From Aptenodytes patagonicus (taxonomy: Eukaryota > Chordata > Aves > Sphenisciformes > Spheniscidae), in contig NC_134950.1 of assembly GCF_965638725.1 (NCBI RefSeq), positions 164,648,853-164,712,852 on the forward strand: a stretch of DNA of 64,000 nt, read 5' to 3'. The notes beneath the pieces are model-generated. The model had not been told where the DNA came from, searched no databases, and saw only the letters and a program-made list of their open reading frames with translations. The translations under genes were made by a program, and so were the position numbers. Positions 11,464 to 22,283 of this stretch are shown here, piece after piece. How positions within the stretch are numbered: the stretch's first letter is position 1; each line of letters opens with the position of its first letter.

Positions 11464-14400
11464 AGCTGATGCATGATCCATATGGATTCATGCATTTGGA
11501 AGCATAAACAAGACTGGTCATTTTATTGCCACTCACTAGAGAAGCATAATCAATCAGTGTATTTCCAAGGCATTCTTCATCATAATATCAATGGATTAGA
11601 CCACAGTAATGCTAGAGAAAACAATCATTAAGTTTGTATACTAATTTCAACTCTAAAAATTCCTTTACTCCTCATTTTCCAAATCACTAGTAATTTTATA
11701 AAATTTCCATATTTTGACTGAAATTTTCTAGGTATACTTTCTGTTCATCTTAAAAAATTTTCATCAAAAGTGCTTTGGGCTTTTTTTAGTCTTTTACAAG
11801 CAAAGCAAAAACACATTTTCCAATTCTAAAAAAAAATAAAAATTCAGACTTCCATTTGTACAGCCCTCCTGCCAAAAAAGCTGGCAGCAAATTTGGCAAC
11901 AAAACAGACCTCACTGAAGTACTTTTGAGTGGGACAGTGAAAACTGGGGTTGACTGGTCTCAATTTTAAACCTGTGACTACTGACCATGGACACTGCATT
12001 TTGCACAAGTTTTTTCTGCAAATCTCAGTTCTGCAGTTAACTCCAAGCAGACATCCACCACCCACTTGTGTGGAACTTGGTACTGAAATCAACAGCTATA
12101 TACAAAAAAAAACACTAAACACATTTGCAAACTCAGACTAGAAACTTCAAAAGACTATACCTGAACTTGTATAAAATGCAAAACTGCTGCAATTAAGTTA
12201 TTACTACTACAGAATTGGAAACTGTCTTAATGAGAATGGTTACGTTGCATCTTACCCCACAGCATCAGATTACAGAATTCATAGACCTCCAAGCTTACTC
12301 CCCACAAATCATACAAGGCTACGTCATTTCTCTTTTTTTGCAGGGTTTTCCTTTCCGATATGCAGAAACTTAAACATACAAACATGGCATTGCTATTGTA
12401 TTTTTATCCCAGACATGTTACATTCACCTACAGATGTCAGAACTTGCCACAGTAAGGTAACACTAGCCTGTGAGCTACTTGCTGTAGCACCGCAGTCTGC
12501 CCTTGCAACTCCCAGGTTAGCCTGGGATCAAACACCTTTACAGAGCTTGAGTAACTGGTATTAGTATACATAGACACTATTTGTTTAAAATAAAAGAGAT
12601 GAAATGTAGCACCAGAAACATGAGTGAGGTTAAAACAAGTTACAGTTTAAATCCACAAACTGACTGTGATAGGAAAATATTTAACTCATTCTAAACTACT
12701 GGGAGTTCTTAACTCCTGTTACGTTTCTCCACGCTGTTAATAGATAGCACTATCTTAGAGATTTCCTCAATACATCATGTCCTGAGTTTTCCTGGGTTGA
12801 TGGCCATTGTTAAAAAAAGTAGAACTGAAAGAAATACTAAAAGCAGGCATTGAATTGAATTCAACATCCACTTGCATTTCTCATGTTCAGAAACAAAGGT
12901 CACTTGGAGTTTTTCGCTCCAAGCTTTAGCAGAGAGTCCAGAGTATCCATGCCATTTGGAACAGCAGAGGCATGGGACTTTCATTTTTCCCAGTGAGGAA
13001 CTCTTCCTCAAAAAGACCAAAAAACCCTGCAATCTTCTGTTGAGAAAATGGATCCAAAAGCAAGAAGTTTAAATTTCTGTGCACAGGTTTCTCCCTACTC
13101 CTCCCATTTTCTCACTAATGTCTCCAGCCATTAATATAAGAGAGGAATCCTAAGGATATACACCTACTACGTGTTCTCACTTCAACTCACTGACTGAACC
13201 AGGACACCTGCATAGTTATCACATTGACCCATGGGGCATTCTGCTTGAACTATTTGCTCTGCCACAGATTTTCATGAGATCCTCAGCAACTCACTGTCTC
13301 AGCTGTCACCTATAAAAACTGAATGATGCATAAGGCAAAAGCATCAAAGGTTCTGAGGCCACAATAACCAGAGAGGATACAAATATCGAGCAGAACTCTG
13401 GGTGAGAGCAGCAATAATTCATTCCTTCTGCTCTCCCCAGCAATCCTATTTCTAAATTGTACTAGCAAACTCTTGTATAGGAAACATTCTCTCTTTTCCC
13501 CTTCCTCAACACAATACAGTAATACTAACAAAGAGGTACTATTGCTGGTACAACCATACCTACAGACGGAGTCAATGAAAACACTTTCACTCACACATCT
13601 AAACTAAGCTATCAATTTAATGTAAGCTTGCTTATCTTACCAAATATTGTATTTGACAATAGGGTATGGACTTTTCCAAATATGTAAGTAAACAGACCTT
13701 CTATTAGCATGCTTCTGAAAAAAACATTTTTGTGGACATTAACTGTTGGATTAGAATGATAGTCACTAGCGTAAAGAGATTTTACACTGTAGGGAGAGAG
13801 CAAACTTCTGCAAGTCACGCCAAAAAATTAGTTTTGTCTTCCATTCCCTTCTACATGATCTTACAGACTCAATTCCCTCCTTCTCCAAAGAAATCCCTTT
13901 GAGGAAAGAGTTGTGGACCACTCCTCTTCCATCCTCTGTTGGTCACTTTTCTTCTACTTATCTAATGCCAATGTTTCTAATGGGAAAACATACTCAGGAT
14001 TTTGCTGTTGAAATCAAGGATGTTGCAACAGAACGAACAGTAGATCAAAAATATATTTTCCTACTTCACTAGGAGCCATGCTTTCCAACACACTGCTAGC
14101 ACGGGTTAGCATGCAATCCAAAACTTAGTCTTCTCTTGCTTCACAGGTGACGAGTCTCAGCGTCTGCTGACGCAAGAGGTAAGAGATTCATGTTAACTGA
14201 TAAAATTAAGGTATTTCAGGAAACAGAAAACTAAAGAAAGCACTTCTAGAAAGCAAATCCACTAACAAATATGAGAGGTACCAACAGAGACAGCGACATC
14301 ATTTGTTACTGGTGTTACACTTCAGGAATTAGCAAAACAGTCAAAATACCTACAAAGACTGATTCAGAAGGGGTTGTGTATCAAAACAGAATGGTTTTGT

Positions 14401-17400
14401 GCTTCCTGGAAAAGGATCTCTGATTTAATTAAGGCCACCTCCAAGGTTTAAAGCATCTAATTTAATCCTTGTCTGCACAAGAAAATCTGTGTCATTTAGC
14501 CAAGCAACACTTGGATGGTTTTACATAAACTAAAAAGAAGACCTCTATGAACATGCTAACATTCATTAAGTATTTGCTTAAATCAGTTTGGCACATAGCA
14601 ATCATTTACTGAGGTACCTTTTTTTAGCATGCCTCTGCAAGTTTATTAGCTTAACCTGTCAATTTAAAATTCAACTTCTTAAATGGTGCAGTGTCTCACA
14701 GTTGAAGTCTTAGGAATGACAAAAAGTTATTGCGAGTAAGCAGTTACCTCCCATCAGCCACTCCGCAACATTACTTCATGCACATACTCCTTCCCTCTCG
14801 CGCAGCAAGAGAAATGATTTTTGTCAAGGTAGCTTGCTCCGTGGCAAGAGGGGTTAGAGCATGCACGCAGTGACTGTAGCACAACCTATAAGGTATAACT
14901 TGTCGGTCATGGCAAACCTTCAGCCTCAGAATTGCAGAACTTGCAGTGCCACCACTGCCACAAGAGGGAAAACCACAACAGCTCACCTGCCCCAAACTAA
15001 ACTTAGAGCCAGCAAAGATGTCAAAATACCTACCTGTGAGCAGTATGGGGTACTGGGGTCTGGACTCCTCCCTAGCCTGCACACCTATTTCTTGCTCATA
15101 CTACAAAGCATAAAGCAGGCAGTACGAAGTCCTGAGGTGCCCTGCATTAGGGGTTTCTAACTAGTGTAAACAGTGTAAAAGTTGATTCACCCCTGAGCAC
15201 TGTATTCCAGTTTCAAACATGCAAAGTATCTGGCTGCAAAAACCCTAGGCTGCATAAGAAAGGCCTGAGATACAGCACGTCACTCTTACAGGCACTTCAG
15301 TCCATACTCTGCATTTTAGTAACACCATCAGTTGTTTAACCTACAGACTTAGCACATTTTCACATCTCAGTGAAGGAGTTCAGAAGTTCATACAACAAAA
15401 TATCTGAAACTTAGTATACTTGAAGTCAACTTTTGATTGAAACAGTATGATCAGCTTCCTAATTTTCCCCTTTCTTGTTGCAGTGTGTTTCTAGTTTTTA
15501 CAGAGTTTTCAAATAAAGTATTTACACTAATTCCTACATAATGCTGACTCACATGAGAAACATGCTAGAGCACAGCTGAAGGATGTGGTGGATACTATTA
15601 ACTCTTACACAAATGAGCTGAACAAATGCATTTACTCATGCTGCTAAACACTGGTTTAACAGCCGAGGCCTTTGTACTGACAGTACTTTATACATTAACA
15701 CAGTAGCTGCAACAGCAGATGCATTCATCTCCATAAGCCACCATATGTTTTGAAAAGAAACCTTAGATAAGAATCAAGACAGTTTATCTACCTCCCACGC
15801 TCTAACAGGGATTGAAACAGATTTCACCTCTGTAATATTTTTTGAGAAAGAAAAAAAAATAATTTCTGCACCTGAAATACATTAGCAACATACATGTTGC
15901 TCTTCAACAGCAATTAACAGAGTTGTATGGCAGCACCTCGCCAAAATGAATGGTACTAAAGATAATTACTTGATTTTAGGGATACCTGTAACTGTAGTAT
16001 TGCCTAGCCAGACAGAACTGTTTAGGAAGTGGATAAACTGAACTGTCACAGAAAGGAATGATTGTATTTTTTCAAAATTTTACCTTTTCCCTTCAGCTGA
16101 AAGTCTCCCCTTACTTCTCTGCTTCAGTAATCAACACACAGATGCCACACTGCCAAACTCAGCTTGCCAGCTGCTCAGACCACAACCTTTTTACAGTACC
16201 TTCCAAAGTAATGCAACTAAAGTAAGAACGATCCTCCCTCTGTTCTTTTCACCCCCACAGTACCCTGTTCCTTCTTGCTGGAAGATCTGAAATCCCCGTT
16301 TTTACTGTCTGCTCAGATACTTCTAATCTCATCGATTTGACCCACAGTCTGCCCTGCTCCACACAAATGCCCTATAACTACCATTAAATTTTTTTTTTCT
16401 CTAGCATTTACTATCAGGAAGCATGTCTTGTATAGACAAATTTTCAAAATACTAATAATTCATCTTTATTTCCCTTGCCATGCTGTTTCAGGGCCGCCTT
16501 CCTCCTAAAAAGCTTGAATCACACCTACTGTTATTTTACATCACTATGAAAATGACGAACAGATTCATCCATTCTCATAAACTGCTGTCACACAGCAGCT
16601 AATCAGGAACTCTTTCTGTTTTACTCCTATGCATAATGGAGTATCGATTTGCATCCTCTGAGACAAAGTGATTAGATAGCAGAAGACAGGCAACAGGCCC
16701 TGAAATCTGCAGTCAGAATCTCTTAAACCAGAACACGCCACATAGCCTGCTGGCTTCTTCATCTGAGGCTGAGAGATGAAGGCTCATTAGAGCTGCAGTG
16801 TTGTTTCTTTCCTTCCCTGCTGCAGAAAAGCTCCTAAAACTGCAGGAGCTTATCTTACCCAGAGATGAGGAACAGCGTATACAGAAGGCATGCAGTTCTT
16901 CAGAGACAGTTATACTGGGGGAGGCCAATTGCTTGTTAATCAAAAGTCTCTTATCTGGAGTCACCTGGACCTTCACGCTGTTCTAAAATGAGGTCTAGGA
17001 ATCCTATCCGGACTATTTCACATATGCAGAGGTTCTCTACAGGGTAGCAGGGCAGAAACACACTGTCAGGAAGAGGTTGGTACCATCCTTTCCTGGGCAC
17101 AGCCTGCACTTGGATCAGCTTAAGCTAATCAGAGATGTCTGGGAGCAGTTTCCTATTAAGATGAGATCCATACGAAAGGAAAAAGAAAAAAAGCAGATGC
17201 TAGAACAGAAAGTATTCAAGAATATTTAATGTCACTTACAGACTACTCTTTCTAAGTAAGGACAGAGGGATTTGATCTTACATTGTAATACATTTTCCAG
17301 GAAAAAAAAAAAAAAAGGCATATTGGCAGAGTGCTGATGATCCTACCCACCTGCATAATTACTGTACTGGCATTAAGAGATTTCACCATTCCTTAAAACA

Positions 17401-18599
17401 GAAAGCAATACCCCAAATACACAAACAGATAAAGTACAGATCGTTTACAGAGCAGCAACAAAGCCAGGTCATGAGATTTTTTTTTTTCTTTGGAAGAGTA
17501 GGGGCTGCACTTTATATCTAGTTACACAATAAAGTTCTGTAAGGTCTACTGCAGCCGCCCTGCAACTGATATTGAAAAGTCAGGATACAGTTTGGCAGAG
17601 ATGCTGTACTAGACAGCATTAGTGTTTTGATTAGTCTCAACGGCAGTTTTAAGGCTGACACCTATGAAGAAGCAAGGGAAGGTGAAGCAGCTATCTGGAA
17701 AGGCAGGTTCTGAACGCAGTGTTTGCTTCCAGTGCCACACTACAGCAGGGAAGAGTCCGACCTGCTAAGCCCCCTGCTATCAGCACCACAGAGCTTTTGG
17801 TCACTTGCTCAGCTCAGTCTGTTTTCATGCAAACAAGGGACCAGAGAACCTTTCTTTTGCCTTCCAAGTAACTTGGAGACAGTTAATTTGCTATCAGCAT
17901 TTTCTGTTGCAGCCTTGCTTATAAGCTTTAACAACACAAAAAAAAGAAAAATACCACATGGCAATAGGAACTGACTAGAAGGGCTGGAGACCAGCCATGT
18001 AGAGTAACAAATATTTACTAAGAGGAAAAGGGAGCCTCAATGTTGCAAAGTATACACTGAAAACCACAGGAACACAAAAGGAGAAACGGTTTAAAAATAA
18101 ATTTCCCAGTCGTAAAGATAAGAAAGCTTTAATACACCACGGGGTCAAAGAGCCCTCCAAAAAGCAACGCCTGCCCTCGCCCTGCAAACGAATCAATGAA
18201 AAGAGCAGCGCCAGCAAAACTAACACGTACAGATCCCACAGTTTGGGCTGACAGTTGCAGAGTTTCAGTTTACCTGCAGGCGGGCTGCTGCTGCTGCTCC
18301 TTCACACGCATTTAAAGACTAAAAAAATAATAATTACGTTGTCTTCCATCCTACGTAGCACAACCCACACCGGCCCCACGGCCTATCCCCGGGGGAGCGC
18401 TGTTGGTCAGGTTAAACTAACAGCCCTCACCACGCGGCTGGCTCACCCAGCGACCCAACCAAGCGTAGCCTCCCCATTATAAGCTCACACCCTTCATTTT
18501 AGCCAGAAAGGGGGAAGCCCTGAATCTGACCCCGGCCTCTGGCCGCCCCGGGCAGGGGCGGCAGGAAACGGGAATCACTGTCCCCCGGACCGGCTCCGC

Positions 18600-18830
18600 C
18601 GCGTCCCTCAGGGCAGGCGGCAAAACGGCCGGGGCGGCCTGGTACCGCCGCCGACCGCGTCCCTCACTCCCCGGGGCTGCCCCTCACACCGCCACCGGCC
18701 CCGTCCCTCAACCCTCGGGGCTGGTCCTCACACCGGCGCCGGTTCCCCCGTCGGGGCCGCCTCCCCTCGCACCGCCACCGCCGACCCTGTCCCTCACAGC
18801 CCCGGAGCCGCCACCCCCACACCGGAGCGG
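18600..18830. repeat. GC-rich degenerate tandem repeat, period about 44 bp
   Basis: The 9-mer CGTCCCTCA occurs at 18602, 18658 and 18702, with TGTCCCTCA at 18788. The best two units (from 18658 and 18702) are 44 bp apart and share CGTCCCTCA, then CGGGGCTG, CCTCACACCG and CCGG in the same order. A third, decayed unit fills the space before 18788. The array sits at the start of GALNT11 intron 1, inside the CpG island. Confidence 0.65.
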
Positions 18831-18964
18831 CGGGGGCGGCTCCGCACTCACCGCAGCGGCGGCGGCCGGCGGGACGCGGCGGCGGCGGCATCGCCCCTCC
18901 GCCCCCCCCCGTGCCCTCGGCGGCAGCGGCGGCGGCGCGCACCGCTCGCGCGCGGCGGTGGCGC

Positions 18965-18970
18965 CACGTG
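18965..18970. promoter_or_regulatory. CACGTG E-box (USF/MiT-TFE type), first of two
   Basis: The sequence GCCACGTGACC contains the palindromic E-box CACGTG followed by AC, as in USF and CLEAR-type sites. It falls within or just upstream of the inferred GALNT11 exon 1. The motif is exact; occupancy is inferred. Confidence 0.55.
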
Positions 18971-19013
18971 ACCGCTCCCGCCTCCTCCCCCCTCCCTCCC
19001 CGGTCGGCGCCGT

Positions 19014-19019
19014 CACGTG
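19014..19019. promoter_or_regulatory. CACGTG E-box (USF/MiT-TFE type), second of two
   Basis: GTCACGTGAG, 49 bp from the first CACGTG. It matches nine of ten bases of the CLEAR consensus GTCACGTGAC. Two such boxes close together in one island suggest genuine E-box factor input, but this is inferred from sequence only. Confidence 0.55.
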
Positions 19020-19031
19020 AGGCTGGGGCGC

Positions 19032-19075
19032 GGCCGCCATGACAGGCGGGGTCGGGTCGGCCTGAGAAGATGGCG
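19032..19075. promoter_or_regulatory. pair of opposed YY1-like ATGGCG elements
   Basis: The minus strand reads ATGGCGGCC at 19040-19032 and the plus strand reads AAGATGGCG at 19067-19075. Both resemble the YY1 core AANATGGCG, which often lies at the 5' end of transcripts and directs them downstream. The opposed orientation would suit a bidirectional start region, with GALNT11 leftward and an unknown transcript rightward. Low complexity in the island tempers this. Confidence 0.4.
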
Positions 19076-19599
19076 AGCTGCGAGCAGGGGAAGGTGGTGG
19101 GGCTGCGGGGCTCCTGCCTGGCCCTCTTTTGCTGAGCGGTGCTCGGCCATGAACCTATGGGGGGATGCGGCTGGAGGGCTGTGGATGTGCTGCCTTCAGC
19201 CCCCCTCTCCCCTCAGAGTTGCTGTGTATCTGCCCATCCCGCCAGGCACTAGCCCCTAGGCTTGCATGGAGTTCCCTTGGAGCTCTCTCTGAAGACCAAA
19301 GCCCTTTCCAGTCCCTCAAGGAGGTGTCTACTTTGGGCTTGATGGTCTTAAATGGACCCTGGAAGTACTTGTCCAGGGGCTTTGAAGGGGAGAAAAGAGG
19401 TGTAGGTTGGGCTGATGGAGGATGTCTGGGCCAAATAGCAATGTTTTCCTCACCGCGTAGTTTGAGTAGCTGTCTCGAATGTGGGGGACTGGTTTCTTCA
19501 GTGGGAAGGGGGAGATAGCTGAAGGAAATCAACCACAACTACCCTAAAATAACCTGAGCTTGGCAGTTAACGTGCATCAGTAGCAACAAGAGTTGACAT

Positions 19600-19680
19600 C
19601 CTCACAGGTGGAGAGGCGTGTTGAATCCCCAGATCTTTAATATCCAGAGTAAGTGATCTAACCACTGACTTACTAGACAA
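19600..19680 (+). repeat. possible MIR/tRNA-SINE tail relic
   Basis: Contains TTGAATCCCCAGATCTTTAA followed by AGTGATCTAACCACTGACTTAC, resembling the GGATTCGAACCC...CTAACCACT segment of MIR-type SINEs. Short and diverged, so the match could be partly chance. Confidence 0.35.
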
Positions 19681-21689
19681 AAGGGTGGTGAGGTAGCTTC
19701 ACCACTGCTCCATCTTCGTGTGGGACCTGACTTGGCAGGTGTCCTTTCGGGAGGGGGAGTGAAACTGGAAGGCATATTGGGTTTGTAAACCCTGGTGAGG
19801 TTTAAGAACGAACTAAGTGTCAGATTTGCTCAGCACAGTCAGGACTGGGAGCTTTTCTGTGAATACGTGGATACAGAACTTGAGCTGCTGAGTGACACTT
19901 TGAAGATGGCAGATTTTATTTTACTAAAGTGGAAATTAAACAGGGTTGACATACCCGAGCCCATTCTTTGGTGGATATTGCCCCTGGTGTCCAGAGATTA
20001 TGTCAAGGTGCTTTATAATAACACAAATAGAGCAGAATACAGAACTTGTCAAAAAGCTGTAGCTACAGCATTAAAGTACAGAGGGCAAAAAGGCAATATA
20101 TAATCAGAAGCTGCAGTGAGAGAAACAGGACTGACAGTCTATGGAGGGGGTAGTAGGTGGATGACAAGGAGGTAGCAGGGATCAAGATGAAAGTAGTGTG
20201 TGCAGTTAAATGAGATAGCCACGTAGTCAGCATCCCCATCAGCCAGCTTTTCATAATTCCTGTTTCATAATGGCTAATATGCAGCTTTGATCTGTCTCCC
20301 ATAATAATTCAGCCTGAGGACTGGAGGTGTGTGTTAAGCTCTTTTAGGTAAAAGCAACATCAGCACATATGCTGTCTGCTTTCTGCAGAACCATTATCCA
20401 TGAAGTCCTTCTAATTTGGCCAGTTCTTGCCTACCTTGTAATTCCAGGTATTTAATCTACCCAAATAGCTATTTTAGTTCTTATCGCAAAGAGTTTCCCT
20501 GGTGCTTGGATTATCATTTTATTAACAGAATTAATAAACTGCTACTTTTTAGTGTCATTTACTGTAAGGTCTTTGATACATGTGTTTCATTTCTCAAAAT
20601 CCCTGATAATGATAATCTGCCCAGCCCAATTGCTTAATATACTCTATGATAACTCGTTAGTGTTAAGTAATTGACCCACTTCCTACATGCTCACTCACAG
20701 CAGGGGACAAGAACTCATATCGAAGTGCTGGCAAGAAGTCGTAACCCAAAGTAATCTTCTGTCAATATGGGTTGTCAGAATTTGGGGTCCATATGTACTC
20801 AAGCACTGAAATGTCATTTATTAAATGTTTCTGTTGTTGACACGTCTCGGACACAGAAGTGACACAAGAGAAAAGGACACTCTTGAGTTACAAAAGATAT
20901 TCTTTAAGTCCTGTCTCATTTCTTAGATTGGCTCTTCTACTTTGTGAAAAAGGAGGCGAACATCCCCAAACCCAAACAGAATTAATGTATATTATTTTTC
21001 TAAATCCAAATAGTTCCGACCAAATTTCTCCAGCTAATGTGTAGAGCTTGTTGACCAGCTGTGATAGAGAAGACAGGAGGAAACTCCAACTGTTCTTTCA
21101 ATAACTGGGAGAACTTGGATTTGTTTCAGTGGTTTCCTTTTATAATAGTTTGCCTATGGGCTGTCCATGACTGAGGTCAGAGTCTGCACATCCCCTAGTA
21201 GAGTTTCTATGTGATTATGGTTTTGAATGGAGTAAACAAGCCCTTGTAAGTGCTAGACGGTTTATTTGGAGTATTTGAGGAAGCAGAACATTCATCTGGT
21301 TGCTCTTGGACTTTTCCTTCCTACTGTTACTTTTGCTGCATATCACTTAACATGTTTTTTTGCCAGCTTTCCAAAAGAAAGAAGGTTGAATGGCAACTCA
21401 GAATATGTATATGGGTTTATCTGATCTGCTCTCTCTTCTCAAATACTTTTGAAATCTTGGGTCATATTCATCATATTTGACAGTGGGCGGAGATCTCAAA
21501 GAGATTATATTCTAAATAGCTTTGCAAAAATAGATGTCTGAATAGAAGAGGGAGACTGTTATCCACTACTGAGGAAAAGCCTGTAGAACAAGTTCATCCC
21601 ACATACCCTTAAACTCATTAGGAGCACTCAGGAAAGAATCCATGGAGCTGTTGTGGTTAGTCTATTGAAAACATCAGTTCTGTGCTTTG

Positions 21690-22240
21690 TAGTAGGTGAA
21701 AAGGCAAAAAGGATGTTAGGTACGTTAGGATAGGAATAAAGAATAAGACGGGATACTGTTGTAAAACCCAAAGTGCTTGTACATCTTGAATATTGTGTGG
21801 AATTCTCCCTAAAGCACCAAGAAAGGTACAGAGAAAAGCAATGAGCTGATCAGAGGTGTGGAATTGCTTCCTTAAAGAAAAAAAAAGGTGTTTAAATACA
21901 CTCGAATGGTTTAACTTGGAAAATGACTACAAAGCAATGTGATAATGGCATAAAAATCTATTGTCATAGGGAAAGTGAATTCTGTGTTTCTTATAGCACA
22001 AGATTTAGGTGTCCTGAGTGAAATTTCCAGGCAGTAAATTTAAAAGAAACGAAACTATGTTTTCTCTTGAGTTACAATTGTAAATTGCTGCAAGTGTGTT
22101 GTAGAGACCAAAGGTATAAATGCACTCATGAGTGGATTAGAAATGGAAATGGAAAAAATGTCCACTGAGGCCTCTTAAACATAATGCTAATGCAGCTGCC
22201 AGCTCAGGACATCTCCAAGTAAAGGGGTGGATTCAGCCAG
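21690..22240 (+). mobile_element. ancient L3/CR1-like LINE relic
   Basis: The first half resembles a CR1-clade ORF2 tail. A degraded counterpart of the LEYCVQFWSP motif lies near 21785-21810 (CTTGAATATTGTGTGGAATT), followed by an AGGTACAGAGAAAAGCAATG piece like the VQRRAT region. From about 22000 it matches the order of the L3-type 3' region: AGGTGTCCTGAGTGAAATTT, then GCAGTAAATTTAAAAGAAAC, then GAGACCAAAGGTATAAATG. Coding capacity is lost. The family name is from memory and may be a sibling CR1 lineage. Confidence 0.6.
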
Positions 22241-22247
22241 CAGATTA

Positions 22248-22283
22248 AGACACCTAAATTTAGGTTTCAGTGTGTAGGTGTCT
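22248..22283. repeat. imperfect palindrome with ACCTAAATTTAGGT core
   Basis: ACCTAAATTTAGGT at 22252-22265 is a perfect 14-bp palindrome. The larger arms AGACACCTA (22248-22256) and TAGGTGTCT (22275-22283) are also perfect inverted repeats. The motif recalls old amniote interspersed repeats rich in TTTAGGTGCCTAAA, but I cannot name the family. Confidence 0.5.

Larger units (their letters stand above)
2236..18851 (-). other. GALNT11 intron 1
   Basis: Bounded by the inferred acceptor at 2236 and a GTGAGT donor whose first base is 18851, giving about 16.6 kb. It is A/T-rich with frequent stops in all frames. Recognisable contents are a CR1 3'-end fragment (2634-2745), an old CR1 coding fragment (8715-9245), an 18-base C run (11446-11463), an A15 run (17302-17316), and a GC-rich tandem repeat beside exon 1. 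Extra alternative 5' UTR exons cannot be excluded. Nothing else was supportable. Confidence 0.7.
18852..19040 (-). other. GALNT11: probable GALNT11 non-coding exon 1
   Basis: The minus strand reads CTGCG|GTGAGTGCGG, a strong splice donor, with the exon ending at 18852. The mammalian gene also begins with an untranslated first exon in a CpG island. The 5' limit is unknown; 19040 marks the outermost plausible ATG on this strand (ATGGCGGCCGCG), not a mapped start site. A frame from that ATG stays open for exactly 63 codons to the donor. If spliced directly to 2235, however, it enters the frame of the second uORF and stops at 2143, so it cannot extend the GALNT11 protein. Confidence 0.6.
18490..19150. 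promoter_or_regulatory. CpG-island promoter of GALNT11
   Basis: A sharp switch from A/T-rich intron to very GC- and CpG-rich DNA, with GGCGG and GCCGCC runs, no TATA box, two CACGTG boxes and two ATGGCG elements. It lies upstream of the GALNT11 start-codon exon and contains a consensus donor on the minus strand, which fits a broad TATA-less housekeeping promoter. Whether it also fires rightward is unknown. Island limits are judged by eye. Confidence 0.85.

Noticed and set aside
18664..19040. 92- and 110-codon minus-strand frames in the GALNT11 island
   Set aside because: Low-complexity GC-driven frames that cross the predicted exon 1 donor and the tandem repeat; no family similarity.
19980..19995. 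Second CTCF-like core CCCCTGGTGT in the intergenic region
   Set aside because: Lacks one G of the AGGGGGC core and has poor flanks compared with the site at 25749.
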